DNA of 64,000 nucleotides from Nelumbo lutea (taxonomy: Eukaryota; Streptophyta; Magnoliopsida; Proteales; Nelumbonaceae): the NCBI GenBank assembly GCA_022828595.1, contig JAKGHH010000002.1, positions 88,318,076 to 88,382,075 of the forward strand, in the 5' to 3' direction. This document shows, piece by piece, positions 32,672-42,833 of this stretch. Positions within the stretch are counted from its first letter, which is position 1. Each line of letters opens with the position of its first letter. Both the position numbers and the translations under genes were made by a program. Under the pieces are notes generated by a model, which worked only from the letters and a program-made list of their open reading frames with translations, ran no database searches and was not told where the DNA came from.

Positions 32672-34034
32672 TCAACTAAGCAACTCGGATTTGCCCAGAT
32701 TTCTGTTTTTTGTTCACCCAGTCTAGGGTTTTCTCTTGGTTTCTTTGTCATCGGTTGGAGATAAGGGAAATGGCTGAAAAGGAGTGGTCACCCTCTTCCC
32801 TTGGAGGTTTATACGCCTCTAGTTGTGATGTTCGTGGTTGGTCATTGTGGTTTCTCAGAAGCCCTTCCCTAATCGATGAAGAGAAGAGGGCTGATTCATG
32901 TGGTGCAGTGGGTGTCTTGTGTGGGCTGATTTTGGTGTAGTATGATTTTTAGGTGATGAGTGTGATTCAGAGGGGGAGTGGTCCTTATATAGTGTGGTGA
33001 GATTTCAGGTAGTCGTAGGGTAGGGTTTGGGGTTTGGGTTATCCATTCGTGCTTTCAAATGAATCCACTATGTGCTTTTTGTTGTATTCTTTTCGTCATC
33101 TCACATCTGCTATGTGCTTGCTATCATATTTTTCATGGTTTTTTAACCGTGGTTGACCCTGACAGTCGGCCCATTCAGATTGAAAACCATTCAAGCAATC
33201 GATTTCATTTTACCTCAAATTCAATCTCTGACAAAAAACCATTAAATTGGTCAATAACTTGTTGATTTTGGTGATTGAACTATTGACCCGTTTAATGATT
33301 TTTGGTCTTTTTTATTGTAATTTTTCTTTAAATTTGTGAATACCTTTTATCAGAATAGGCCATCCGTTTTTATCAAATGGTTGAACCGTTAACCCAAAAA
33401 CCAATGGCCAGAATGTTCCAGTTCCAATTCGTTCTTTAAAAGATTGGTTTCAAGCAAACATATATAAGAAGCCAAAAAGATAAAACAAACTTTCCTATTC
33501 TCTTTCCATCGTTTTTCATCTATATTTGGTTTCTTTTTCATCTAATCCTTTCTCTTATCATCGTTTTTCATCCATTCTTTCCCATTCTTATCATAAACAA
33601 ATTAACTTACTGTTTAAGAAAATTAGATCTAACACGTACAGACATTAATAAATATCATGTAAAAATCTTTACTTACCAAATTCAAGGGCTGGTTGGTTTA
33701 TCTGGCTTTGTCTTTATCATAAAACTAGTTTTCATCAAGGTTTTTAAAGCCGACCCGGAAACAAAACTGCACTAGTTATTGGTTTCTAGGTCAAATGGTT
33801 CAGGCGGTTTGCATTATTAAGGTAAATATTTTTTCATATAAAAGTTTGAGAATGGAGAAAAGACTGTAGAAAAAGTAAAAAAGAAATTAAGAAAGAAATG
33901 AAGAAAGAAAGGAAAGAAAGAAAGGAGAAAATGGAAGGAAAGGAAGGAGGGAATAAAGGAAGAAGAAGGAAGAGGAGGAGGAAGATTCAGCACTCACCGG
34001 TGGCAATAATGGTAATGGCGACGACGAGGTGGGG
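32672..34034. other. Element leader and intergenic sequence without a recognised gene
   Basis: The first 300 bp are probably leader of the LTR element; a 76-codon + frame at 32710 is unrecognised. The 33130-33440 part carries aaccgtt and gaacc motifs like those in hAT MITEs. 33850-33985 is almost all purine (gaaagaaaggaaagaaagaa). The next 50 bp abut the copia insertion. Confidence 0.4.
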
Positions 34035-35414
34035 GCAACTATTGGGGAAGAACGGGGTCACTATAACTTAGGAGGAGAAGCTCTGAAGCGCGTCTGAAGA
34101 CACTGTCTTTAGAACATTATTTGCCCCCACTCAGTTTTACTAAGTTTGTTGTTGGGTTACAGGCAAATTCGTTCCAAGGATACAACAGAGCCTTGGGTGA
34201 GAATCTGCAACCAGTAAAGTTGAAGAGTCTCCAAAGAAACCTTCTGTGAGACTGTAGTAGACCGGACAGAGAGAGAGAGATAGTGAATTTCAAAATTGTG
34301 TTTTTGGAGTCTGATTCATGCTCCATAAATAACTTGTGAAGAGGCATGAGGAAAAGGTAGGTGCTGGTTTAGAGAAGGCACCTTGAACAGTCACAATTTC
34401 AACCATTGTGACTGTTTAAAAAGTTGTTAACAGTTAGTGACTGTTAACTTTGAATTGTGCCTCTTGATCACACCCGATCGAATTGTGACTGTTGATCTCA
34501 TCAATGGTGATCAACGGTCATCAATGTACCAAAACCAGAGCCACCCATCGCAAGCCATGCGAAGTGCGAGCAAAGTGCGCCTCTAAAGCGCCTCATTGCA
34601 CCACACACACGCGCGCGCACGCGTGCACGCGCGTTGCGCGGTATCGAATCCCCATACTCTCCTCTACTAATTCTAAGGAGTGTAAATCAGCTCCTATTGA
34701 AATATTGAAAACAAAACTTATAATTTTCCAATGTGGGACAAGTTCAAAACTGGGTTTTTGTAAGAGAAAAACTAATTTTTTTCAAACAAGTGTACAGGTG
34801 CAATTTCTCATGTAATTGACCAATCAAACCCATTGGATTTAATCTCTTATGAGATTAAAATCCAACAATCCCCCACATTGATTGATCAATTACTTAGTTC
34901 TCTCTCAATCCAAACTACTATGACACAGTTATGCATACAAAAGGTGTTTATCAACTTAAACCTCTTGTTAGTATAGTTATCTCAGAGCCTTGTCAAAGTT
35001 ATTGGTGGTAAGTCATTAAAGCAACTACTCTCAAGACAGACCGGAGACACCTATACATATAAAAATATTCAGTCTCTGCAAGAGTTTCAAAGTTAGCTCA
35101 GCACTGTTATGGCCATGTGCTTCTTTCCTAGTTTCATGAACAATCCCGAGAGCAAACCCAAACCCTCATGAGAAGCGGCACCACTTCTATGTTCACATAG
35201 GTGAAGTTCCACTATGTGCTCCGTTATTTGACACATTTCAGAACTTCATTAAGAGTTTATCTCAACCTTTCATCATAACGTACAACACTGTTTATGTTGT
35301 GATGGGAAATTTCTCAATGTCAGTGCTAACAGTCACATTGCTGTAACTTGTTGTTACCCATTAATCCCAGTACTGATGGCTTTTCAGTTCAGGTTGGGTT
35401 ACCATTACAGGTGA

Positions 35415-36806
35415 CTAAGTAAAGGGTTTTAATCCCATCTCTTTGGTTGTCATTCTTACCAATTCTCTGGCTAAACCCTTGGTAAGAGGATCAGCCAAGT
35501 TTTTATTTGACCTCACATAGGTTATAGTGATGACTCCATCTTGAATCAGTTGCCTAACAAATTCATGTCTCAGACTTATATGTCTGGACTTACCATTGTA
35601 GTTACCACTGTAGGCCCTTGACAGAGTTGCCTCACTATCACAGTAAATGGAAGTTAGAGGCATAGGACTAGGCCAATGTTTTATATCCAATAATAAATTC
35701 ATAATCCATTCAGCCTCTTTTCCAGCAGCCGTTAAGGCTATGAATTCGGATTCCATGGTTGAGTGAGATATACAAGTTTGTCTCTTGGATGCCCAAGAGA
35801 TCGCACCCCCACCAAGGACAAAAATCCATCCAGATGTGGACTTGTTATCTCCATTACCGGTAATCCAACTTGCATCAGTGTACCATTCTAGTACAGCTGG
35901 ATAATCACAATAAAACAAGCCAAGTTTCAAGGTTCTCTTGAGATACCCAAGAACTCTCCCAATTGCCTTCTAGTGCTCTGCACCGGGGTTACTTGTAAAC
36001 CGACTGAGTTTACTTACTGCAAATGCAATATCAGGCCTGGTACAAAGCATAGCATACATCAAGCTCCCTACTGCACTACCATACTCAAGTTGTGCAATTT
36101 CTCTACCAGTATTTTCTACTAGTTTTATACTAGAATCATATGGCGTGCTATATTCTTTAAAACCTAAATGCTTAAATTTCTCAAATACTTTCTCAATATA
36201 ATGTGATTGGCTTAGTGCATAGCCCCTACTATGCCTTTTAACTTTTATTCCCTAGATGGTATCTACTTCTCCTAAATCTTTCATCTTGAAAACAGAGGAT
36301 AAGTAGTTTTTAGTTTCATTTATGCCAACCATATTTGTACCCACAATAAGCATATCATCCACATAAAGACACACAATTACTCCATAATTTTTAGTGAATT
36401 TTGAGTAGATGCATCTATCAGCGCTATTATGTTTAAAACCAAAAGTTAGAATGCAAGAATCAAATTTCTCATGCCACTATTTAGGTGCTTGTTTTAATCC
36501 ATATAGTGATTTAACCAGTTTACAGACTTTCTTCTCGTTTTTAGGAAGAACAAATCCTTCTGGTTGTTCCATGTAAACCTTTTCATTTAAATTACTTTTT
36601 AAGAAAGCAATTTTAACATCCATTTGGTGAACAAATAAGTGATAAATGGATGCTAATTCTATAAGTGTTCTAATAGAAGTTGTTTTAGCCACTGATGCAT
36701 AGGTGTCAAAGTAATCAATCCCTTCCTTTTGACTGAATCCTTTGGTTACCAATCCAGCCTTAAAAGTTTGCATAATTCCATCAGTGTTGTATTTTATTCT
36801 AAACAC
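35415..36806 (-). pseudogene. copia reverse transcriptase and RNase H
   Basis: 36806-36477 reads FKAGLVTKGFSQKEGIDYFD, then MDVKIAFLKSNLNEKVYMEQ and SLYGLKQAPK. After a stop the frame continues with the catalytic YVDDMLIVG near 36355-36380 and KMKDLGEV. 35930-35415 carries RNase [21 protein letters not shown], then [21 protein letters not shown], then [14 protein letters not shown] and ADPLTKGLA, ending MGLKPFT. Few breaks remain, but stops after QAPK, VDTI and GAEH block expression of one polyprotein. Confidence 0.9.
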
Positions 36807-37189
36807 TCAATGTTTAGGACAATGGGTATTTTATTTAAAATTTTCTATCTATCAGCTTCAACCAAAAATACAATTGACTGAGTAGAGATAAAATCTGAAC
36901 CTAAGTGTTTCTCTGTTCTTTGTCTTTGACTTCTTCTAAGTCCTATTGTAGGTGTTATAATTGTGTCATTTCTTCTTTTAGTCTCATTATTATCAATAGG
37001 TATTGAGATTTGAGTTTCTCTGTCATTTCCCGTGGATTCATTTTCTACAGGTTCAGAACACAGTTTATTTTTAAAGAATTCAACATCTCTAGTTTCAATT
37101 ATTATGTTGGACTCTAAGTCTAGACGCCTATAGGCCTTGCTATGTTCTGCATATCCAGCAAACATACTTTTCTTAGCTCTGAGTCCTAA

Positions 37190-37741
37190 TTTGGTTCTTT
37201 TAGGATCTGAAACTCTATAATATGCTAAGCACCCCCACAGTTTTAGATATGCTAAATTAGGTTTTCTTCCTATCCATAATTCATATGGGCATTTGTTATT
37301 AACTATAAAAACAATTCTGTTATGTAAATGACAGGCTGTTAGGAGTGCTTCCCCCCCACAGGTTTAAGGGTGCATTATCTTTTAATAACATGCAGTTTAT
37401 CATTTCTGTAAGTGTTCTATTTTTCCTTTCAGTCAGGCCATTCTGCTGAGAGATGTAGGGAGCAGAACACTGACGTATTATTCCAAATTCTTCACAGAAA
37501 GAATTAAACTCATTTTTAAAGTATTCAGCACCCCTATCACTTCTGAGGATTTTAATTTTCTTTTCTAGTTGATTTTCAACTTCAGTCTTATATAGTTTAA
37601 ACATGTCAAAGGCTTCATCCTTAGTTCTCATAAGGTAGACATAGGTGTACCTAGAAAAATCATCTATAAATGTTATGAAGTATCTCTTGCTTCCTCTTGT
37701 TAATACACCATTGAGTTCACAGATGTCAGAATGGATTAGTT
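37190..37741 (-). pseudogene. copia integrase core
   Basis: The minus-strand frame 37631-37320 reads IKILRSDRGAEYFKNEFNSF, then SAPYISQQNGLTERKNRTLT, which carry the second catalytic Asp and the catalytic Glu of the DDE triad. A frame break at about 37360 follows at GGSTPNS, next to a run of eight C on the + strand. Integrase would insert the element's cDNA. Confidence 0.85.
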
Positions 37742-38545
37742 CTAGAAGTTGAGAATTTCCCTCAACACTAGGGAAATGTTTTTAGCCATTTTAGATTTTA
37801 CACATATTTCACATTTTCCAGTTGATTCATTACTGTAAGCAATTATACCTAGTTTGCTCATGTTCTTTATGGATTTAAAATTCAAGTGTGCTAATCTATC
37901 ATGCCATAAAGAGAAAGAATCAACAATATAAGCAGAAACTTTTCCTTCATTGATACTTAATTTGAACATACCATTACAACCATATCCCTTTCCAACAAAT
38001 ATCCCATTCTTAGATATGATTAGTTTGTCGGATTCAAAGACAACTTTGAATCCCCTCTTACAAACAAGATTTACTGAGACCAAGTTCTTTCTAATGTCAG
38101 GAACATGGAGAACATTCAGGAGAGTCAATGTCTTTCTGGAGGTGAAGTTCAACTCTACGTTGCCTCTTCCAGCAACTTTGGCACATGTTTGGTTTCCCAT
38201 CTGTACCTCCTGGCCATCAGTCACTTTTTCATATGTCTTGAATAAGGACTTGTCCTTACAAACATGGACTGTGGTGCTTGAATCAATCCACCATCCAGAA
38301 GATGATTCTGCCATGTTGACTTCAGTAATCATGGCCACGAGATTGTCTTCTACCATGTTTGCAGACTTGGTTCCGCCTTTCCGATATTGGAAGGCTCGAG
38401 CATAATGCCCCTTCTTTCCACAAACATAACAAGATCCTTTCTTATTGTTGCTCTTTTTGAAGTTTCCATCATTCTTCTTTACTTGTAATGTAGGGTTAGT
38501 CTTCTTCGATCCGTTTTTCACAAAATTTACCTTAGAGTTCAGCAT
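37742..38545 (-). pseudogene. copia gag zinc knuckle, protease and integrase start
   Basis: 267 codons. It contains a zinc-knuckle region CYVCGKKGHYARAF where the last Cys of C-x2-C-x4-H-x4-C is Phe. It then has SSGWWIDSSTTVHVC; the protease active site would normally be D-S-G-A-S/T, and here the Gly is Ser. SFSLWHDRLAHLNFKSI and CEICVKSKM follow as the HHCC integrase finger. The frame ends in altered sequence near 37742. Confidence 0.85.
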
Positions 38546-39199
38546 ACCGGTCAGAGTCTTATCCCTACTATCTCTAATTCGAGACTCTTCTTCAATACGA
38601 AAGTGTTGCTAAATTTGCTCCAAAGTAAGTTTTTTAGCATTGTGTAGAAGCTTCTTCCTGTAATCCTTCTAAGAGGGTGGAAGTTTGACAATGATTGCTC
38701 CTACTTGGGAAGATTCAGGAAGGATGATGTTAAGGGAACAAATTTTATTGACTATCACCTGTAGTTCATGAACTTGCTCCAGTATAGGTTTATGGTCGTT
38801 CATGGTGAAGTCAAAGTATTATGCAATAATATAGTTATTCGTACCTGATTCTTGCACCTTATATTTGAATTCCAGGGCCTTTCAGATTTCTTTTGGAGAT
38901 GTAAGTTCCTTGTAGAAGTTGTAGAGCTGGTCTGATAAGGCATTCAGTATGTGTCCTTGGCACAGAAGTGAGTCTTCTTCCTGTTTTGCTCTTTCCTTCT
39001 TTATTTTCTCAGAGTCTTTGTTAGTGGGTTCAGGAAGTGATTGCAGATTCGGGTCCAACAGATAGTATAGCTTCAGTGTGGTTAGAAAGAAGATCATCTT
39101 GTCTTGCCATCGGCTGAAATTTGCTCCATCGAACTGGTCTAGTCGAACAAGATCTTGGTTCATCATCTTGATCGAAGTCATGCTTGCTTCCGTCTCCAT
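38540..39199 (-). pseudogene. copia gag, 5' part
   Basis: The minus-strand frame starts METEASMTSIKMMNQDLVRL and continues DQFDGANFSRWQDKMIFFLT, the usual copia gag opening, then LLDPNLQSLPEPTN. Stops interrupt it after SPKEI (near 38882), after YIIA, after LPPS and after LEQI. Intact relatives would give a capsid-like protein that packages the RNA. Confidence 0.85.
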
Positions 39200-40044
39200 T
39201 GCAGAATATCTTTCTAAAATTGTTGGGGAAGAATGGGGTCACTATAACTTAGGAGGAGAAGCTCTGAAGCACATCTGAAGACACTGTCTTTAGAACGTTA
39301 TTTGCCCCCACTCAGTTTTACTGAGTTTGCTGTTGGGTTACAGGAAAATTCGTTCCCAGGATACAACAGAGCCTTGGGCGATAATCTACAACCAGCAAAG
39401 CTGAAGAGTCTCCAAAGAAACATTCTGTGAGACTGTAGCAGACCAGACTGAGAGAGAGAGAGATAGTGAATTTTGAAATTGTGTTTTTGGAGTCTGATTC
39501 ATGCTCCTTAAGTAACTTGTGAAGAGGTATGAGGAAAAGGTAGGTGCTGGTTTAGAGAAGGCACCTTGAACAGTCACAATTTCAACCATTGTGACTGTTT
39601 AAAAAGTTGTTAACAGTTAGTGACTGTTAACTTTGAATTGTGCCTCTTGATCACACCCGATCGAATCGTGGCCGTTTATCTCATCAATGGTGATAAGCGG
39701 TCATCAACGTACCAAAACCAGAGCCGCCCATCGCAAGCCACACGAAGTGCGAGCAAAGTGCGCCTCTAAAGCGCCTCATTGCGCCACTCACACGCGTGAA
39801 TGTGCGTTGCACGGTATTGAATCCCCATACTCTCCTCTACTAATTCTAAGGAGTGTAAATCAGCTCCTATTGAAATATTGAAAACAAAACTTATAATTTT
39901 CCAATGTGGGACAAGTTCAAAACTGGGTTTTTGTAAGAGAAAAATTGATTTTTTCAAACAAGTGTACAGGTGCAATTTCTCATGTAATTGACCAATCAAA
40001 CCCATTGGATTTAATCTCTTATGAGATTAAAATTTAACAGCAAC

Positions 40045-40920
40045 AAATGCAGATCTCATATCTCCGGTCATAAGCAATTAAAATTCATAATGGTAAACAG
40101 TAGTTTTGAAGGAAACATAACTACCATGCCAGGAAGTGTTGGTGTGTTTCAACACTGACTGTAAGAGGATATGGCTGACAATTTGTGTTGATGCAGCATG
40201 GAACAATCTATGTCAGATGAAGTTCGGGAGCAGGATTATAAAGAGAGAAGCCAGAGGTCTGAGTTCTTTCAACAATTGGTCCTTTCAACCATTTTCTAAA
40301 ACCCTCTGCAACTTGAGCGGGTTATCAGAAAAAGTACCAAAGAAATCCAGTGATATCTTCGAAACACCTTGTTTATTGCTCATGTATGCATTTAGGTAGC
40401 TGCTATGTTTGGAAGAGGGATTTTGGTAATAACCAAAGACCAGCAGCATTTCTTCTGTTGTAGCAAGGCAATGTATATTTATCTGTATATCTGTAGTAGC
40501 AGGAGTCATAGTGTTGTGTAGCAAGTACTCAGTAGATATATACTCTCATCACCACTGATGCTCCTTTAAATCTATGCTTTCCATTGCTGTTGCTTGATCT
40601 CTGCAGATATGGCTTCCTGGTCTAAGGCTGCATTTGGCATTCTTTGTTTTAAGGACTCCTTTTTGTGGTTAAAACTTAAAATGCCCCTAACGCCAAAAAA
40701 GAGGTAAGTCCTTGAAATAAGGAAAGGCAAATGAAGCCTAAGACTTAAAAATTTTTACCATTGCTGAAACCAACTACCTCTTCCGAGAGAGAGAGGGATC
40801 GAATATTGACAAAAAACCTTTAATATCCCAGGTCTTGTATTATAGTGTAGATACTAATAAAGAGAGACAAAATATTGACAAAGAACCTTTAATATTTCAT
40901 GAGAGAAGACATGACAATCA
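40045..40920. other. No recognised gene
   Basis: A 79-codon minus frame (40285-40524) is unrecognised. A short direct repeat, atattgaca-aa-acctttaatat, occurs near 40804 and 40871. The base composition looks like single-copy genic or intronic DNA, in contrast to the surrounding elements. Confidence 0.35.
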
Positions 40921-41111
40921 TTACATTTGGCGCAACTGATCTCTCAGCTTCAGCAGCGTCCTCTTCTTCCGCTCCCTCCGTTGCCTCTGCTCCACCATTG
41001 GATCAGAAGCCGGTACTGATGATGCAACAACAGCAATATAATCTTGTCTTCTTTTCTTTCTCTTGTAAACGAAGCCGTCGTCATTGCACAACTCCCACTC
41101 CTCCCAGCCAT
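40921..41111 (-). pseudogene. Possible broken first exon of an unnamed basic protein
   Basis: On the minus strand one frame reads EEWELCNDDGFVYKRKKRRQ, then ASDPMVEQRQRRERKKRTLL, then KLRDQLRQM-stop. It is dense in basic residues and well formed, and looks like host protein. It lacks its own start: TGA lies 11 codons upstream. The nearby ATG reads MAGRSG in the next frame; one extra G in the GGG run would give MAGEE joined to WELC. CAAAT|GTAATG near the end could also be a splice donor. I do not know the family. The opposite strand has a 156-codon frame, which could be the real one. Confidence 0.35.
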
Positions 41112-42239
41112 GGCCAAGCGCCTCAAGTCAAAACTCAAATTCCGGAGAGTTTCGAATTTTGGAGGGCTTTCGAATTCCGGGGGTGTCAAGGGTTTGAAAC
41201 GGCGTTAGGAGGCTCCCACTCCGGCGGGTTCAGATCTGTGAATGTTAGAAAACGAATGAGAATATATATATATATATATATATATATAACAAATGAGATA
41301 AACTTACAGAGTACTTACCTCCTGCCGGCATGGCCGTTAGCGTCGACCGGTGGAACTGGACCGGGTTAATGTTCGGTGAGTGGGTTACGAAAAGGGGCCA
41401 ACGCCAAGAATTTCTGTTCGAAGTAGAATAGAGGATTATGGGAGAAAAAACGCTTTTGGGCAAGAGAAAAATTAACGGAGGTGCATTTCACGGCGTAAAA
41501 TGGGTTCCGCACACTCGCTTAATACACATGTGTAATGACACGCGTTGCGTTCCGATTTTGTGGGACGTTTTTGGGGGAGCAGATGCGATTCCATGAAATC
41601 CCGCCTTTATCATGGTGAGGGGGATGAGTCCGGTGTGTCCGGATCTATGCCGAGAAAGTTGCTTCAAAAAAGTGGTTTTCCTTTAACAATAATTTGTTCT
41701 TTGGAAAAAAAAAAAAAATGCAACAAAGCACGAAAAAAAGCAAGTCAACGGGAAAACACTAGGACGATCATTTATGACCCAGCCTGCAAATTTCCGAACA
41801 AGGCTAGCCTATTTTTCTCTGGGCTGGACCACATCAAGGCCACTCATTATGTGGGCTAGGCCCAGCGGCCCCAGCCCAAAAATTATATATAGAATATATA
41901 GCATAATATCTTGTATATTTGGTACAATATCCTACATACAATATTTACTAAATTTTTATCATACAGACAATAAATTTATATATTTTCTGTAATTTTTGTT
42001 ATATGATTAATTAAGTTAAAATTTAAATTTTGTAAGTTACAAATATTATCAGTTCTTAGGTGCAGTCAAGATGTCCGGGCCTGATACCAACCCTGGACAT
42101 ATTTATAAGGCCCAGGATGAGCGCTGGGCTGGGCCCAAGCAGGCCTACTGCCAGTAACACCCTGTAAAAACCTAACTCGGCCATGATCATCCGAAAGCGA
42201 AACAGCGATTTTCCTCTCACCTCTCATACAAAGTATGAA
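41112..42239. other. No recognised gene; A/T and G/C-rich short repeats
   Basis: It contains the (TA)n run at 41261 and A-rich runs near 41707. From about 41770 to 42165 is a segment whose two ends are rich in gggccc, ccagccc and gcccagg motifs around an A/T-rich core, which looks like an old MITE. Its borders are not clear. Confidence 0.4.
41261..41288. repeat. (AT)n microsatellite
   Basis: About 14 AT units in a row. Confidence 0.95.
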
Positions 42240-42650
42240 TTGGGATCTACTCCACTATTATATCACTTATCGCAATAGAGACAATTTCAACTCGGAGAGC
42301 ATAGAAAGAACTTCTTCAAGTAACGATAGCCTCAGCTATTTCTATCACATTCAACAAGAATTGTTCTTGCCCAAATAAAACCATTGAGTATCAATCAAAC
42401 CTGCTGATCCCACACCGCACGTCTTTATAAGCCGCATCTATATTGAGCTTTAGCATAGATATGTCTGGTTTGCACCACAAATGCTGGTGTGTCTGTAATG
42501 CAAATGACGGCAAAGGAAAAGTGTTCCGTTGTGAGGAGTAATTTATTTGCTTTACAAATAATTGCACAATGGGGTGGCTTCAAAAAGTTTTGCATTGCGA
42601 GCGTGCCAAATGCTTCTCATAGCAAGAGCGCCATAGAGTAAACATCCACC
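42240..42650 (-). pseudogene. LINE C-terminal and RNase H-like fragment
   Basis: On the minus strand near 42643-42555 the frame reads LLYGALAMRSIWHARNAKLF, which matches the W-x2-RN-x2-F motif before the RNase H-like (RVT_3) domain of plant L1-type LINEs. KPDISMLKLNIDAAYKDV near 42480-42430 is the first strand of that domain (LKLNxDAA). Stops and shifts separate the blocks. It borders the copia LTR at 42655. Confidence 0.65.
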
Positions 42651-42654
42651 ATAG

Positions 42655-42833
42655 TTAAGAATAACAGATTGAATAGAATATTTAGGATGGATGATGAATG
42701 CATCGACCTGATTCTATTTATAATGTAAAGAATTGTACAACAGTAAGAAGCCCATTGAAGATGGATAACAGTTATCCTAAGGATGAATATCATCAAGGAT
42801 TGATAATTGTTATCCTAAGAATAGATGTCAACA
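42655..42833 (-). mobile_element. 3' LTR of the truncated copia element
   Basis: On the minus strand it begins TGTTGACATCTATTCTTAGG at 42833 and includes a promoter-like TTATAAATAG near 42716. Its end near 42655 is set only by the start of LINE homology. GGAGGGTATTGGAGATAC just upstream on the minus strand is a purine-rich tract, but it is 40-60 bp away. No second LTR is present. Confidence 0.55.

Larger units (their letters stand above)
34040..40039 (-). mobile_element. Complete Ty1/copia retrotransposon
   Basis: LTRs of 828 bp (34040-34867, the 3' LTR) and 819 bp (39221-40039, the 5' LTR) flank a 4.35 kb core coding on the minus strand. The 5 bp target duplication GCAAC is perfect (34035-34039 and 40040-40044). 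On the minus strand a TGTGGGGGAT purine tract precedes the 3' LTR. The 3' LTR ends in TA instead of CA on that strand (TATTGGGG on +). Domain order is gag, protease, integrase, RT, RNase H. The LTRs are closely similar; the main difference is a CG-rich run at 34607-34640. Confidence 0.95.

Noticed and set aside
32710..32940. 76-codon frame after the LTR at 32369 as a possible captured gene
   Set aside because: I could not match it to any family, and length alone is weak evidence.
34492..34815. 107-codon frame with His/Arg/Thr-rich sequence in the copia LTR
   Set aside because: It lies inside an LTR, recurs at 39687 in the other LTR and reads through a CG-rich simple repeat.
37950..38405. Plus-strand 151-codon frame in the copia element
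   Set aside because: It is the antisense of the gag-protease frame, with no recognisable domain.
41770..42165. Segment rich in gggccc and ccagccc at both ends as a MITE
   Set aside because: No clear ends or target duplication are visible, so it is mentioned only as a possible old element.
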